In this document: positions 1 through 8,347 of the stretch, piece by piece | Layout: each line of letters opens with the position of its first letter | Numbering within the stretch: the first letter of the stretch is position 1 | DNA from: Lachnospiraceae bacterium | Lineage (GTDB): Bacteria; Bacillota; Clostridia; Lachnospirales; Lachnospiraceae | Direction of reading: 5' to 3' | NCBI GenBank assembly: GCA_024692905.1 | Contig: JAILLY010000115.1 | Location: forward strand, 1-38,933 | Length of the DNA: 38,933 bases | Notes under the pieces: model-generated | Told to the model about the DNA's origin: nothing | The model's input: only the letters and a program-made list of their open reading frames with translations | Databases searched by the model: none | Position numbers and translations under genes: made by a program

Positions 1-972
1 CGCGGTCTTCCTTACTCCGCTGAAGCCTACCCAGCTTATATAGTCACCGTCTTCCTCATCCCCGGCCAGTCCGCCTTCGGGATCGGGGACTATAACATAA
101 TCATGACAACTGTGATTGTTTCCGTCATAAGTGAATTCATCGGAATCGGCCGTGATCCTGAGCGGTCTCCTTGTAACGGTAAGAGCATAGGAAGCAGTCG
201 CAATCACTTCATTATCTATATATGCCTTGGCGGTTATAGCGGTAACGCCGGCGCTCTTCGTGGTAACTTCGCCGTTTTCATCAACTTCGGCGATAGCTTC
301 GTTTCCGGATTCATATACTATCTCCGGATCACCGTCTCCCGTATAGGAAGCTGCCTCGGTAACCGTATTGCCGTATACCACCGAAACCTTATTATCCGTA
401 ACGCCATCAAATTCAAGGGATCCATCGTTGACAATGATAACGGATACCTCTGTAAAATACGGAAAAAGATCGGTATTTCCGGCTATTGCCATATTGAAAT
501 CAAACTCATCGGGAGCTGCCTCGTACGGAGCTTCCTCTTCGGTCCAGTAATTAAAATCCATACCGTCCATCTCGGGATCGGCGGCGGGCTTCTTGACCTT
601 TGCGCCCTCCCTTACGTTCTTTACGATATCATCCTCGGGGTCGGGATAATGGAACGTGACCGTAAACAAGGTCGCTCCCAGCCTCTCGGGGTCTTCATCA
701 TCTATATCCAGCTCGATTTCATCGCCGTCTGAATAGCCGGTCCCACCGATGTCATCGACTACCGGGATCTCCCCGGCATCCTCTCCGGTCCCGGATAAGA
801 TATCTTCTTCCTCGATATCGATCTCCGTTCCGGTATCGTATACCTCCTCATCGATTGAAATGTCCTGCGGAACCTCCGCACGGACGATGACTGCGTTAAG
901 CGGCGTAGATACCGTCAGTAATGCAGCCAAAAGGATTGATAGTAATTGTGAAGTCCTTTTCTTCAGGTTCAT
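1..972 (-). CDS. Secreted surface protein with InlB-like and Ig-like (Big_2/MBG) domains, 3' end missing
   Basis: The minus-strand frame is open from an ATG at 972 to the left edge, giving the first 324 residues. AGGAGG lies about 9 nt before the ATG. Residues 1-32 form a signal peptide (KKR, hydrophobic core, cleavage near VRAE). An Asp/Glu-rich spacer follows to about residue 98. Residues 100-175 resemble an InlB/Listeria-Bacteroides repeat: a VTFHYPD start, VKNVREGAKVKKP, and YWTEEE. Residues 180-265 look like a Big_2 Ig-like domain (EAIAEVDENGEVTTKSAG then AITAKAY). The part after RRPLRITADS resembles the MBG type. Such proteins are exported and usually act in surface attachment; the ligand here is unknown. 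The C-terminal anchor lies outside the window. Domain names are my reading of motifs, not search results. Confidence 0.85.
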   Translation of the reverse strand, partial: MNLKKRTSQLLSILLAALLTVSTPLNAVIVRAEVPQDISIDEEVYDTGTEIDIEEEDILSGTGEDAGEIPVVDDIGGTGYSDGDEIELDIDDEDPERLGATLFTVTFHYPDPEDDIVKNVREGAKVKKPAADPEMDGMDFNYWTEEEAPYEAAPDEFDFNMAIAGNTDLFPYFTEVSVIIVNDGSLEFDGVTDNKVSVVYGNTVTEAASYTGDGDPEIVYESGNEAIAEVDENGEVTTKSAGVTAITAKAYIDNEVIATASYALTVTRRPLRITADSDEFTYDGNNHSCHDYVIVPDPEGGLAGDEEDGDYISWVGFSGVRKTA

Positions 973-1097
973 ATACGGTCCTCCTCGTATGATTTGTACG
1001 TCCCGTCAAAAAGCAGCCGGTGACATTTTTGGGCATAAACACACCCGTAAATATATTATCGGCTAAAAATTAACGAAAATAAAGTAGAAATTGCTAA

Positions 1098-1135
1098 TTT
1101 TTTCATATTTTTTCATATTTTTTTATATTTTTTTT
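1098..1135. repeat. Four T-tracts phased at exactly 10 bp (predicted bent DNA)
   Basis: T-runs start at 1098 (6 T), 1108 (6 T), 1118 (7 T) and 1128 (8 T), separated by CATA, CATA and ATA. The spacing equals one helical turn, the classic arrangement for intrinsically curved DNA. The block lies in the 313-bp gap between the divergent genes starting at 972 and 1286, about 60 bp upstream of the -35 box of the 1286 gene. Apart from this block and the promoter I see nothing recognisable in the gap. Confidence 0.8.
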
Positions 1136-1195
1136 CAGAATTTTCATTCTATATTGTTTCCTCTGTGTTTTGCGGAGGCTTTTATCCTGTTTTCC

Positions 1196-1224
1196 TTGCG
1201 AACACGTATTTATATATGTATAAT
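1196..1224 (+). promoter_or_regulatory. Sigma-A promoter of the CofE-like/microprotein/ASKHA operon
   Basis: TTGCGA (1196-1201), a 17-bp spacer, then a perfect TATAAT (1219-1224). Transcription should start near 1231, giving a leader of about 55 nt before the ATG at 1286. Phased T-tracts lie upstream. Confidence 0.8.
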
Positions 1225-1285
1225 GATTTTTGCGGGGTTTTTGTGGCTTTAAGTCGAAGATGTGATCAGGGAGGAAGGTATTATC

Positions 1286-2476
1286 ATGGAACGATTGATC
1301 GGAACAGTATCACGAGGTATCAGGGGTCCTATCATCCGTCAGGGTGATGATCTGGTGGATATCGCAGTCAGCAGCGTAATGGATGCGGTAAACAGCGAAG
1401 GCATCAAGATACGTGACCGCGATATCATAGCACTCACCGAATCCGTAGTGGCAAGGGCACAGGGTAATTATGCGACTGTGGCCGATATTGCCGATGATGT
1501 CCGTAAAAAGACGGGCGGCGGTACGGTCGGCGTGATATTCCCGATACTGTCAAGGAACCGTTTCGCCATATGCCTTAAGGGTATTGCGATGGGCTGCCGT
1601 AAGATAATACTTATGCTCAGCTACCCCAGCGACGAAGTCGGAAACGCGCTCCTTACCTACGATCAGCTCGATGATGCCGGGATCAATCCATACAGCGATG
1701 TCCTGACTCTTAACAGGTACCGCGAGCTGTTCGGCGACAACAAGCACGAGTTCACCGGTGTCGATTATGTGGATTACTATTCCAACATAGTCAGGGAGGC
1801 AGGCGCCGATATCGAGATTATTTTCGCCAACCGTCCCGCGACCATAGTTGAATATACCGATTGTGTCATCACCTGTGACATCCACTCAAGGGTACGTACC
1901 AAGAGGTTACTTAAGGAAGCCGGCGCGAAGACCGTGCTCGGGCTCGACGATATATTGAATTCCCCTGTCTCGGGCAGCGGATATAATGAAAAGTTCGGAC
2001 TTTTGGGCTCCAACAAATCAACCGAAGATAAGGTTAAGTTGTTCCCCAGGGACTGCCAGGGCCTTGTTGAGGATATCCAAAAGCAGATGCTCCAGCTTAC
2101 CGGCAAGCATGTTGAGGTCATGGTTTACGGTGACGGTGCATTCAAGGATCCCAAGGGCAAGATCTGGGAACTCGCCGATCCCGTTGTTTCGCCGGCATTT
2201 ACCGACGGACTTGTCGGAACTCCCAATGAACTTAAGCTTAAATACCTTGCGGATAATGACTTTAAGCATTTAAGCGGTAAGGAGCTTAAGGATGCGATCA
2301 CAAGGAGCATCAGGGAAAAGAGCAGTAACCTTGTCGGCAATATGGCTTCACAGGGTACGACTCCCAGGCAGCTCACGGACCTTATCGGTTCACTTTGCGA
2401 CCTTACCAGCGGATCCGGTGACAAGGGTACGCCGTTCATCCTGATCCAGGGATACTTCGATAACTTTACTGATTGA
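1286..2476 (+). CDS. CofE-like protein (coenzyme F420-0:L-glutamate ligase family)
   Basis: This 396-residue protein resembles the F420-0:gamma-glutamyl ligase (CofE/FbiB N-domain) family, whose known members add glutamate to F420-0 with GTP. Family-like stretches include a GIRGPIIRQGDDLVDI start, a DRDIIALTESVVARAQGN block near residues 40-60, a GDGAFKDPKGKIWELADPVV segment near 290 and a GT-P-NELKLKYLAD stretch. It is longer than CofE (about 250 residues), so it is a divergent member. I chose ATG 1286 because GGGAGG lies about 10 nt upstream; a GTG at 1262 is in frame but precedes that site. It is first in an operon with the microprotein (30 bp downstream) and the ASKHA protein. Clostridia of this type are not known to me as F420 producers, so another gamma-glutamyl ligation is possible. 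Confidence 0.85.
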   Translation: MERLIGTVSRGIRGPIIRQGDDLVDIAVSSVMDAVNSEGIKIRDRDIIALTESVVARAQGNYATVADIADDVRKKTGGGTVGVIFPILSRNRFAICLKGIAMGCRKIILMLSYPSDEVGNALLTYDQLDDAGINPYSDVLTLNRYRELFGDNKHEFTGVDYVDYYSNIVREAGADIEIIFANRPATIVEYTDCVITCDIHSRVRTKRLLKEAGAKTVLGLDDILNSPVSGSGYNEKFGLLGSNKSTEDKVKLFPRDCQGLVEDIQKQMLQLTGKHVEVMVYGDGAFKDPKGKIWELADPVVSPAFTDGLVGTPNELKLKYLADNDFKHLSGKELKDAITRSIREKSSNLVGNMASQGTTPRQLTDLIGSLCDLTSGSGDKGTPFILIQGYFDNFTD

Positions 2477-2506
2477 TTTTTCGGGCTTTTTGAAAGGAAT
2501 TAAATC

Positions 2507-2620
2507 ATGATTATACTGGTGGGCATCTTATTCATTGTAATAGTAGCAGCTGTTGTTGTATCAGCGGTAACATCTGTTATTTCTGCCGTTGCTAACGAAG
2601 AAGAAGAGAACGACGACTAA
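2507..2620 (+). CDS. 37-residue membrane microprotein with acidic tail
   Basis: This is a complete small reading frame of 37 codons from ATG 2507 to TAA 2620. AAAGGA lies 7-8 nt upstream of the start. Residues 2-29 are one unbroken hydrophobic segment rich in Ile, Val and Ala, and the last eight residues are NEEEENDD. That predicts a single-pass membrane peptide with a charged tail. The stop codon is directly followed by the ATG of the ASKHA protein (TAA-ATG with no spacer), which itself has no good ribosome binding site, so translation of the two is probably coupled. I do not recognise a family. It could tether or regulate the neighbouring iron-sulfur protein, or serve only as a coupling leader. 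The tight fit between the two flanking genes and the plausible ribosome binding site support it as a real gene. Confidence 0.75.
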   Translation: MIILVGILFIVIVAAVVVSAVTSVISAVANEEEENDD

Positions 2621-4105
2621 ATGCCGAGTAACACAACCGTAACCGGCGATAAGACCCACGCCGTCAACTGCAGCAGGAACGAGACCGTGCTGAGCGCACT
2701 CCGCAGGCACGGGATAACCATCCGCGCCTTTTGCAACGGACGGGGCAACTGCGGTAAGTGCAGGGTAAAGGTCGATCATCCTGATATAGATACGGCTTCG
2801 GCATATGAACTTAAGCTGCTTTCCGATGAAGATATAAAGGCCGGCATCCGTCTCGCATGTTTTGCGGTGGCTGTCGCCGATATAGATAAGCTCATGGTGA
2901 CTGTGATAGACGATCCCGATAATGGGGCCGCAATACTCACGGACACCGGTATCCTGGAACAGAAATTGTCTGATCTTAACCCTTCAGATTTATTTAATCC
3001 CGATTTAACAAACCTGTTAAGTGCAGAAAATACGGGCATCTACAGCCCTGATATATTTGCAGCGTTCGATCTTGGTACGACCACGATAGCAGCTAAGCTT
3101 GTACGCGACGGAGTTACTGAATATACCGGTACTCGTCTTAACTCCCAGTCGGGATACGGTGCAGATGTCATATCAAGGAGCGAGGCTTCAATAAACGGAC
3201 ACGGCGATAAGCTGGCCGAATGCATAAGGCATGATATCGACTCTCTCCTGGATGAGTTCCCTTATAAGCCTGCCCGTCTCATATTCTCGGGAAATACCAC
3301 GATCATACATCTTCTCATGGGTTATCCCCTTGATGAAATGGTCCATTTTCCTTTCAGGCCGTATTTTACGGGCTGGATAAAGGATACTTACACGACCGCA
3401 TCCGGATCATTGATCCCTATGTATATCATACCCGCCCAGTCGGCATATATCGGAGGAGATATAGTATCCGGTCTGTATTACTGTGACTTTGCATCATCCG
3501 ATAAAGTCAGCGCCTTTGTCGATCTTGGTACCAACGGAGAGATGGCCGTGGGCAACCGGGACCGTATACTGACGGCTTCGGCAGCCGCCGGACCGGCATT
3601 TGAAGGCACCAGGATAAATGTCGCGACCGATGTGGTTAAATGCATCGCTTATCTTAAGGAATACAGGATAATAGATGAAAACGGCCTGTTAAGGGACCCT
3701 TATTTTGATTCCGGATATGCATACGATCTCGGGAATGGTGAGCATGTCGTGATAACCCAGAAGGATATCCGTGACATCCAAATGGCCAAATCCGCCATCC
3801 GGGCAGGTCTTGAGATACTCATGGAGCGTTACGGTGTAAATCCTTCAGATATAGACCGCCTGTATCTTGCCGGAGGGATGGGATACAGCCTTGATATAGA
3901 CGCCGCACTGTCTATCGGCCTTTTTGACGAACGGCTTAAATACAAAGCAATACCGGCGGGGAATACTTCCCTCGCCGGCTGCATAAAATACGGATCCTCC
4001 GGACTCGACGAAGCGATCGATTCGATTCTTGCTTCTTCTACGGAGATCATCCTGTCAAACGAGCCCGATTTCCCCGCAAAATATTACGAATACATGACTT
4101 TTTGA
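2621..4105 (+). CDS. [2Fe-2S] ferredoxin/ASKHA protein, RACo-like (DUF4445)
   Basis: The 494-residue protein has an N-terminal plant-type ferredoxin domain with cysteines at 38, 44, 47 and 80 (C-x5-C-x2-C, then LACF), followed from about residue 146 by an ASKHA ATPase fold starting FDLGTTTIAAKLV, with further family stretches DLGTNGEMAVG, ASAAAGPAFEG and LAGGMGYSLD. This is the architecture of RACo, the ATP-dependent reductive activator of corrinoid proteins. RACo-type proteins pass a low-potential electron to Co(II) corrinoids. No corrinoid protein or methyltransferase is in the window, so the partner here is unknown. The ATG directly abuts the TAA of the microprotein. The predicted role is cytoplasmic. 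The end faces a convergent gene 20 bp away. Confidence 0.88.
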   Translation: MPSNTTVTGDKTHAVNCSRNETVLSALRRHGITIRAFCNGRGNCGKCRVKVDHPDIDTASAYELKLLSDEDIKAGIRLACFAVAVADIDKLMVTVIDDPDNGAAILTDTGILEQKLSDLNPSDLFNPDLTNLLSAENTGIYSPDIFAAFDLGTTTIAAKLVRDGVTEYTGTRLNSQSGYGADVISRSEASINGHGDKLAECIRHDIDSLLDEFPYKPARLIFSGNTTIIHLLMGYPLDEMVHFPFRPYFTGWIKDTYTTASGSLIPMYIIPAQSAYIGGDIVSGLYYCDFASSDKVSAFVDLGTNGEMAVGNRDRILTASAAAGPAFEGTRINVATDVVKCIAYLKEYRIIDENGLLRDPYFDSGYAYDLGNGEHVVITQKDIRDIQMAKSAIRAGLEILMERYGVNPSDIDRLYLAGGMGYSLDIDAALSIGLFDERLKYKAIPAGNTSLAGCIKYGSSGLDEAIDSILASSTEIILSNEPDFPAKYYEYMTF

Positions 4106-4120
4106 CCGGACTGACCGGTC
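4104..4120. other. Small hairpin between convergent genes
   Basis: GACCGG, loop ACTGA, CCGGTC: a 6-bp GC-rich stem spanning the end of the ASKHA gene and the gap before the TPM gene on the other strand. Neither strand has a good T-run after it, so it is a weak terminator candidate at best. Confidence 0.3.
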
Positions 4121-4125
4121 CCTTA

Positions 4126-4920
4126 TCAGAACGAGTGGCCGCCCGAAGAGTGGCCGCCGCCACCACCTCCGCCTCCTCCGGAGCCTGAACTCCTTGGCGA
4201 ATATACCCTTGTTTCATTAAGGAACGCAACCGACGGATTTGTGAAAGAGAATCTGCTGTCTATCGCCTCCATGATCTCGGAATTTGAAGCTGCACCCGCC
4301 TTTGAAACCGCCCTTGCGAAGAAATAGTTGATGATCAGTGCCAAAAGGATTGCAAGGCAGGCATTGGAGATATACTTCATGGGCGCCGCTATACGCTTGC
4401 CTTCAAGCACATCCCCAAGCTGGGTAAATGCCGCACCGGCACAATCATAGTAATTACCTGCGGAAGCCTTCTTATACACGTTATCGGTTATCAGATCCAA
4501 CGTGGAACCCGGTAATTTACGGGCATAAGCACCTCCTGTGTAGAAGCGGAGTTCCCTTGTATCCATATCTATAAGGAACATTACCCCGTTCTCATCACCC
4601 AAAAGGCTGTTGTAATAACGGCGGCAGAAATCATATGCACTGCCGTAATTATTCTCATAAGCCGTTACGAGGACAACGGAACCCCCGTCAGAGCTCCTCC
4701 TCATATCGTTAAGGAGCAGATCCTCCTCATCCACACTGAAAAGATCGGCCATATCATCTATGAGTATCAGATATCCGCTGTCATTATTCCTGCATACGAT
4801 ATAATCGTCATACTCCTCTTCAATTGAGAAATCCGAGGCATAAACCGGAACAGTCATGACCGATACAAAAGATGCAAGGCATATAAATGAGATCAGGGCC
4901 TTTCTTATCGCTCTAAGCAC
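4126..4920 (-). CDS. TPM-domain membrane protein with glycine-rich tail
   Basis: A 264-residue protein. Residues 1-28 are a signal peptide (LRAIRKALISF, core, VYAS). Residues 35-165 match the TPM fold (LLNDMRRSSDGGSVVLVTAY, then GVMFLIDMDTRELRFYTGGA). A transmembrane helix lies near 185-205, and the C-terminus has nine consecutive glycines followed by HSSGGHSF, the usual tail of YgcG/TPM proteins. The family has been linked to photosystem repair, weak phosphatase activity and envelope quality control; the function here is unknown. I chose GTG 4920: the extended Shine-Dalgarno GGGAGGTGA at 4934-4926 overlaps the in-frame ATG at 4926 but lies 8 nt before this GTG. The start overlaps the upstream gene's stop by 8 bp, so it is translationally coupled to the zinc-ribbon protein. 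Confidence 0.82.
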   Translation of the reverse strand: MLRAIRKALISFICLASFVSVMTVPVYASDFSIEEEYDDYIVCRNNDSGYLILIDDMADLFSVDEEDLLLNDMRRSSDGGSVVLVTAYENNYGSAYDFCRRYYNSLLGDENGVMFLIDMDTRELRFYTGGAYARKLPGSTLDLITDNVYKKASAGNYYDCAGAAFTQLGDVLEGKRIAAPMKYISNACLAILLALIINYFFARAVSKAGAASNSEIMEAIDSRFSFTNPSVAFLNETRVYSPRSSGSGGGGGGGGGHSSGGHSF

Positions 4921-6397
4921 GGTCATCACCTCCCTTCCTGTCAAACTGGGGCAGCCTTCTGGTTGCCATGAGGTTATAATTCCTTAGCGTAGACTTGTAG
5001 CTTAACGCGAATATGACCGCATCGATAACACACATTACATAGTACGGCATATCATTTACGGGTTTTATTAAGAACAGCATGAGCAGCGTGATCGCAACGG
5101 ATATGCACCCCGCTGCTAAAATGATGCCCTCACCGCCGCTCATCGCGGCCTCAGGAACTTCTATATCGAGGGCTTCCTTCTTTTTACTGCCTTTTCCGGT
5201 CTTCTTTGCCCGGGCGTTCGATGCATATTTTAATCCGATGTCATCCTCGCCGGTCACTTTTTTCTTTATTTCCATACGCTGCATCCAGTTTATGATAAAC
5301 ACGAGCACAGTAAGCGCTCCGGCCCCGATAAGAACATTCTTTGGAGTCAATATGAGGAACGAGTTAAGGATCACAAATATGATAATTGCAAGTATCCCCG
5401 AAAAGATAAGATACTTCTTAATATCTATCGGAAGATCGGCCGCGACCTTTCCTGTCTGGCCGTTCACGGTGGCATAGGTCACACGGTCACCGTTCCTGTA
5501 TGACATGAACCACACAGGAAACATGCAGGAATGCGACTTTTCCGTCCTTGATGCAAATGCACTGCCCGGCGCATCCTTTCCCTGGGGCCTTGACCCTTCC
5601 TTGATTGTATATCTGGCGAATTCCCGCGTCTCCGATTTGATCCGGTCAAGCGAGCGGTCATATGCAAATCCCGCTGCCTTTTTGGAATATACGCTCTTGT
5701 TGACATCGGCTATATCAGCATAAAACCCGCTCATATAGGAGGGTTCGAAGGGCACCCGTTTATGTATGTCATACGGTGCCAGCGCTTCAGAGATACTGTC
5801 CGAAAAGGATGAGGAAGCATCATAGCTTATACCTTCATAGGCCGCATCTATGGAACCTGACAGCCTGAAATGCTTGGTTATGATATAATCCCCGGACCTG
5901 TGCGTTGTCTCGCCGTTTAAGGTGACCGGCCCGTTCTGGCTTACATCGTAAGACCAGTAAGGCATATATATGCCCCTGAACCCGTCGATGCATTCCTTGC
6001 TTTTGTATTCCCTTGGTATGAACGGGGACCTGTTCACAAGCTTAAAATACGCCTGCTTGCAATCCTCCTTGGTCTTACTGAAGGGAATGATGAATTCGGG
6101 ACGTCTGCCCTTGGCTATCCTCGCATTAAGGATGGTCGATGCTCCGCAGAAGCTGCAGAAAGCAGCCGCTGTATTCGAATCCACGCTTAAGAGCTCGCCT
6201 CCGCACTGCGGACAGGTATATACCGTCACATCATAAGTATCCGCATCCTTATCCTGCTCCTTGATATGCTGTTCTTCCGCGTCCGCCTTTACATCAAACT
6301 GAACCGGATCGAAATCCGAACCGCAGAAATCACATACCATACGTTGTTTTGCAGGATCGAATCTGAGATTAGCCCCGCAATTTGGACAAGCGATCAT
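4913..6397 (-). CDS. Zinc-ribbon membrane protein (two zinc ribbons, C-terminal TM helices)
   Basis: A 494-residue protein. Two zinc-ribbon modules lie at the N-terminus: CPNCGANL...CDFCG (about residues 4-28) and CPQCGGEL...CSFCG (about 63-87). A soluble region follows with PEFIIPFSKTKEDCKQA and YMPYWSYD, typical of clostridial TFIIB-type zinc-ribbon proteins. Two membrane helices lie near residues 335-370 and two near 425-465, with a lysine-rich stretch between them. I chose ATG 6397 because AAGGAGGTGA ends just upstream; the in-frame GTG at 6406 is inside that site. The gene lies 31 bp after the hybrid histidine kinase and overlaps the TPM gene. These pairs may act together in membrane or protein quality control, but the function is not established. 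Confidence 0.8.
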   Translation of the reverse strand: MIACPNCGANLRFDPAKQRMVCDFCGSDFDPVQFDVKADAEEQHIKEQDKDADTYDVTVYTCPQCGGELLSVDSNTAAAFCSFCGASTILNARIAKGRRPEFIIPFSKTKEDCKQAYFKLVNRSPFIPREYKSKECIDGFRGIYMPYWSYDVSQNGPVTLNGETTHRSGDYIITKHFRLSGSIDAAYEGISYDASSSFSDSISEALAPYDIHKRVPFEPSYMSGFYADIADVNKSVYSKKAAGFAYDRSLDRIKSETREFARYTIKEGSRPQGKDAPGSAFASRTEKSHSCMFPVWFMSYRNGDRVTYATVNGQTGKVAADLPIDIKKYLIFSGILAIIIFVILNSFLILTPKNVLIGAGALTVLVFIINWMQRMEIKKKVTGEDDIGLKYASNARAKKTGKGSKKKEALDIEVPEAAMSGGEGIILAAGCISVAITLLMLFLIKPVNDMPYYVMCVIDAVIFALSYKSTLRNYNLMATRRLPQFDRKGGDDRA

Positions 6398-6428
6398 GTC
6401 GATCACCTCCTTGTTTATTTACAGCCCG

Positions 6429-8228
6429 CTATTCGGCGAGCCTTATTTTATCTTCGGGAAGGAACTTTTCTATAACATGCTCAAGTTCCTCGCCCTGGAC
6501 CGGCTTGCTAAGATAATCGGAAAATCCTATGGCCATATACTCCTTATCGGCACCCTGGATCGCGTTTGCCGTAAGGACTACCACCGGTGTCCGCTCATTT
6601 ATATATCTGTCGGTCTTCTTTATATAATCAAATACCTCTATGCCGTCCATCTCAGGCATCATATGATCCAAGAAAATGAGATCGTAATGTTCTTTTTCGT
6701 ACATTTCAATGGCTTTTTTCCCTCTCTCGGCGGTATCTATCACGATCCCGGTATTCTTAAGCAGGAGCCTGATTATCTGCAGGTTCACCAGAACATCATC
6801 TACCACGAGTATGCGGGCATCGGGTGCCGTAAACCTCTCCCTGTAATTCTGACCCGATTTCTGTTTTGAACCAAGCTTATCACGGATGTTTCCTATGGGT
6901 TCTGATGATATCACGGTCTGCGGGATAACGGCCGTGAACTCAGATCCTACTCCCGGCTCACTCTTTACGCTGATGGAACCGTTCATAAGATCGATCAGCT
7001 GCTTTGTTATCGCAAGCCCCAGACCCGTTCCCTCTATATTACGGTTCTGACGCTCATCGGCACGGGAAAACAGATCAAAGATGTTTCCTATATCCTCTTC
7101 GGATATGCCGCGTCCGGTATCGGAAACGCGGATTATAAGGTCGATCCTCGTATCTTCCTTCTTGACATATTCCACGTCAAACGTAATGGAACCCTTATCC
7201 GTATATTTGACCGCATTTGTAAGGAGATTTGTGATGATCTGCCTGATCCTGAGCTGATCGCCCAGCAGGATTGACGGGATTTTCTCATTGTATTCAAGCT
7301 TAAGCTTAAGTCCCTTGCCCTTTGCCCTCGAATCAAGGAGCATGTAACAGTCGTTTATGACCGGCTGGATCTCGTATTCCTCGGGAAATACCTTCATAAG
7401 GCCTGATTCTATCTTGGAAGAATCAAGTATATCGTTAATGAGCGACAGAAGGGTGTTTGATGCAGCCTCGATACTGTTGGCATAACTGATGATATTCTCA
7501 TCCCTGCCCTCCCTAAGGATCATCTCATTCATACCTACGATCGCATTTATGGGAGTCCTTATCTCATGCGACATCCTGGCAAGAAAGATGCTCTTTGCCT
7601 CGTTCGCTTTCTCAAGGTCGAGGTTCATACGTGTAAGTTCCGACTCTTTCTCTTCAAGCTCCTTACGTCTGTTTTCAAATATGCGGTTCTGGAACTTGAA
7701 GATGATACCGAAGATAAGCACCATTGCGGACATTCCGAAAATATAATCCGTAAACTCCGCCTTACGGTCAGACATCCTGTTCACCGTCTCGGGATGATAG
7801 TATTCAAGCATGAAAAGAGTCACATAGAGTGCTATGTTTCCCAAATAGATAACATATATCGGCCATCCTTCGACAAGCAGCCAGACAAACAGGCCCGAAA
7901 GGGAAAGCCATATCGGCATTGCCGATTCCTTTCCGCCTTCCGCGAAGAACAATACCGGCATAAGGATGTAATTAGCCGAAACGGAAAGGATTATTCCGGC
8001 AGCGCCGGGTTTATTCCAGACATTTGCAAGATAGAGTGAAAACATAAAGCACAGGATCAGAAGGCTCATGATCCAGAAGGTCCTTCCGAAAGTCCCTATT
8101 AAAAAGTCAAAGATAAGGGCTATGAAAAGTGTAACCGTCCCGACCATGAGAATGATATTTACAAGACGATGCTGGGTACTGAGTTGCTCCCGTGTCAGAT
8201 ATTTAAGCAGCTGTTTTATTTTCTTCAA
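6429..8228 (-). CDS. Hybrid histidine kinase with membrane sensor and C-terminal receiver
   Basis: A 599-residue membrane kinase. About six transmembrane helices fill residues 20-180. A short coiled coil (ENRRKELEEKESELTRMNLD) leads to the HisKA domain with phospho-acceptor His221 in MSHEIRTPINAI. The ATPase domain shows the N-box (NLLTNAVKYT, near 334), G1 (DTGRG, near 370) and G2 (GTGLGLAI, near 400). A receiver domain from about 471 carries VVDD, phospho-acceptor Asp521 in FLDHMMPEMDG and the conserved Lys in LSKPV. There is no periplasmic sensor domain of any size, so the signal is probably sensed in the membrane. I accept the TTG at 8228 because GAGG lies about 9 nt upstream. It heads the operon kinase, zinc-ribbon protein, TPM protein. 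No HPt or output regulator is nearby. Confidence 0.9.
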   Translation of the reverse strand: MKKIKQLLKYLTREQLSTQHRLVNIILMVGTVTLFIALIFDFLIGTFGRTFWIMSLLILCFMFSLYLANVWNKPGAAGIILSVSANYILMPVLFFAEGGKESAMPIWLSLSGLFVWLLVEGWPIYVIYLGNIALYVTLFMLEYYHPETVNRMSDRKAEFTDYIFGMSAMVLIFGIIFKFQNRIFENRRKELEEKESELTRMNLDLEKANEAKSIFLARMSHEIRTPINAIVGMNEMILREGRDENIISYANSIEAASNTLLSLINDILDSSKIESGLMKVFPEEYEIQPVINDCYMLLDSRAKGKGLKLKLEYNEKIPSILLGDQLRIRQIITNLLTNAVKYTDKGSITFDVEYVKKEDTRIDLIIRVSDTGRGISEEDIGNIFDLFSRADERQNRNIEGTGLGLAITKQLIDLMNGSISVKSEPGVGSEFTAVIPQTVISSEPIGNIRDKLGSKQKSGQNYRERFTAPDARILVVDDVLVNLQIIRLLLKNTGIVIDTAERGKKAIEMYEKEHYDLIFLDHMMPEMDGIEVFDYIKKTDRYINERTPVVVLTANAIQGADKEYMAIGFSDYLSKPVQGEELEHVIEKFLPEDKIRLAE

Positions 8229-8284
8229 ACCCTACCTCATCATAACTTCTTGAAATCCGTGTGATCAGAGTATATCCTTATTAT

Positions 8285-8313
8285 AATATATCACCTGAGG
8301 GTGTTACTGTCAT
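8285..8313 (-). promoter_or_regulatory. Possible promoter of the hybrid kinase operon
   Basis: Read on the minus strand: ATGACA (8313-8308), 17 bp, TATATT (8290-8285), with TATAAT also present three bases further on. It would give a leader of about 50 nt before the TTG at 8228. Confidence 0.45.
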
Positions 8314-8347
8314 CAGATAATATGACGGTGTACGACAGGAGATCATC

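Noticed and set aside
103-732. Plus-strand open frame of 209 residues inside the surface-protein gene
   Set aside because: The opposite strand has a continuous frame with signal peptide, strong ribosome site and Ig-like motifs; this one is its shadow.
973-1095. c-di-GMP (GEMM) riboswitch in the leader of the surface-protein gene
   Set aside because: A stretch reading AAAAATGTCAC looks like its start, but the rest of the conserved core and the pairing stems are missing.
4104-4120. Strong bidirectional terminator between the ASKHA and TPM genes
   Set aside because: The 6-bp hairpin lacks a T-run on either side in the required direction; listed only as a weak hairpin.
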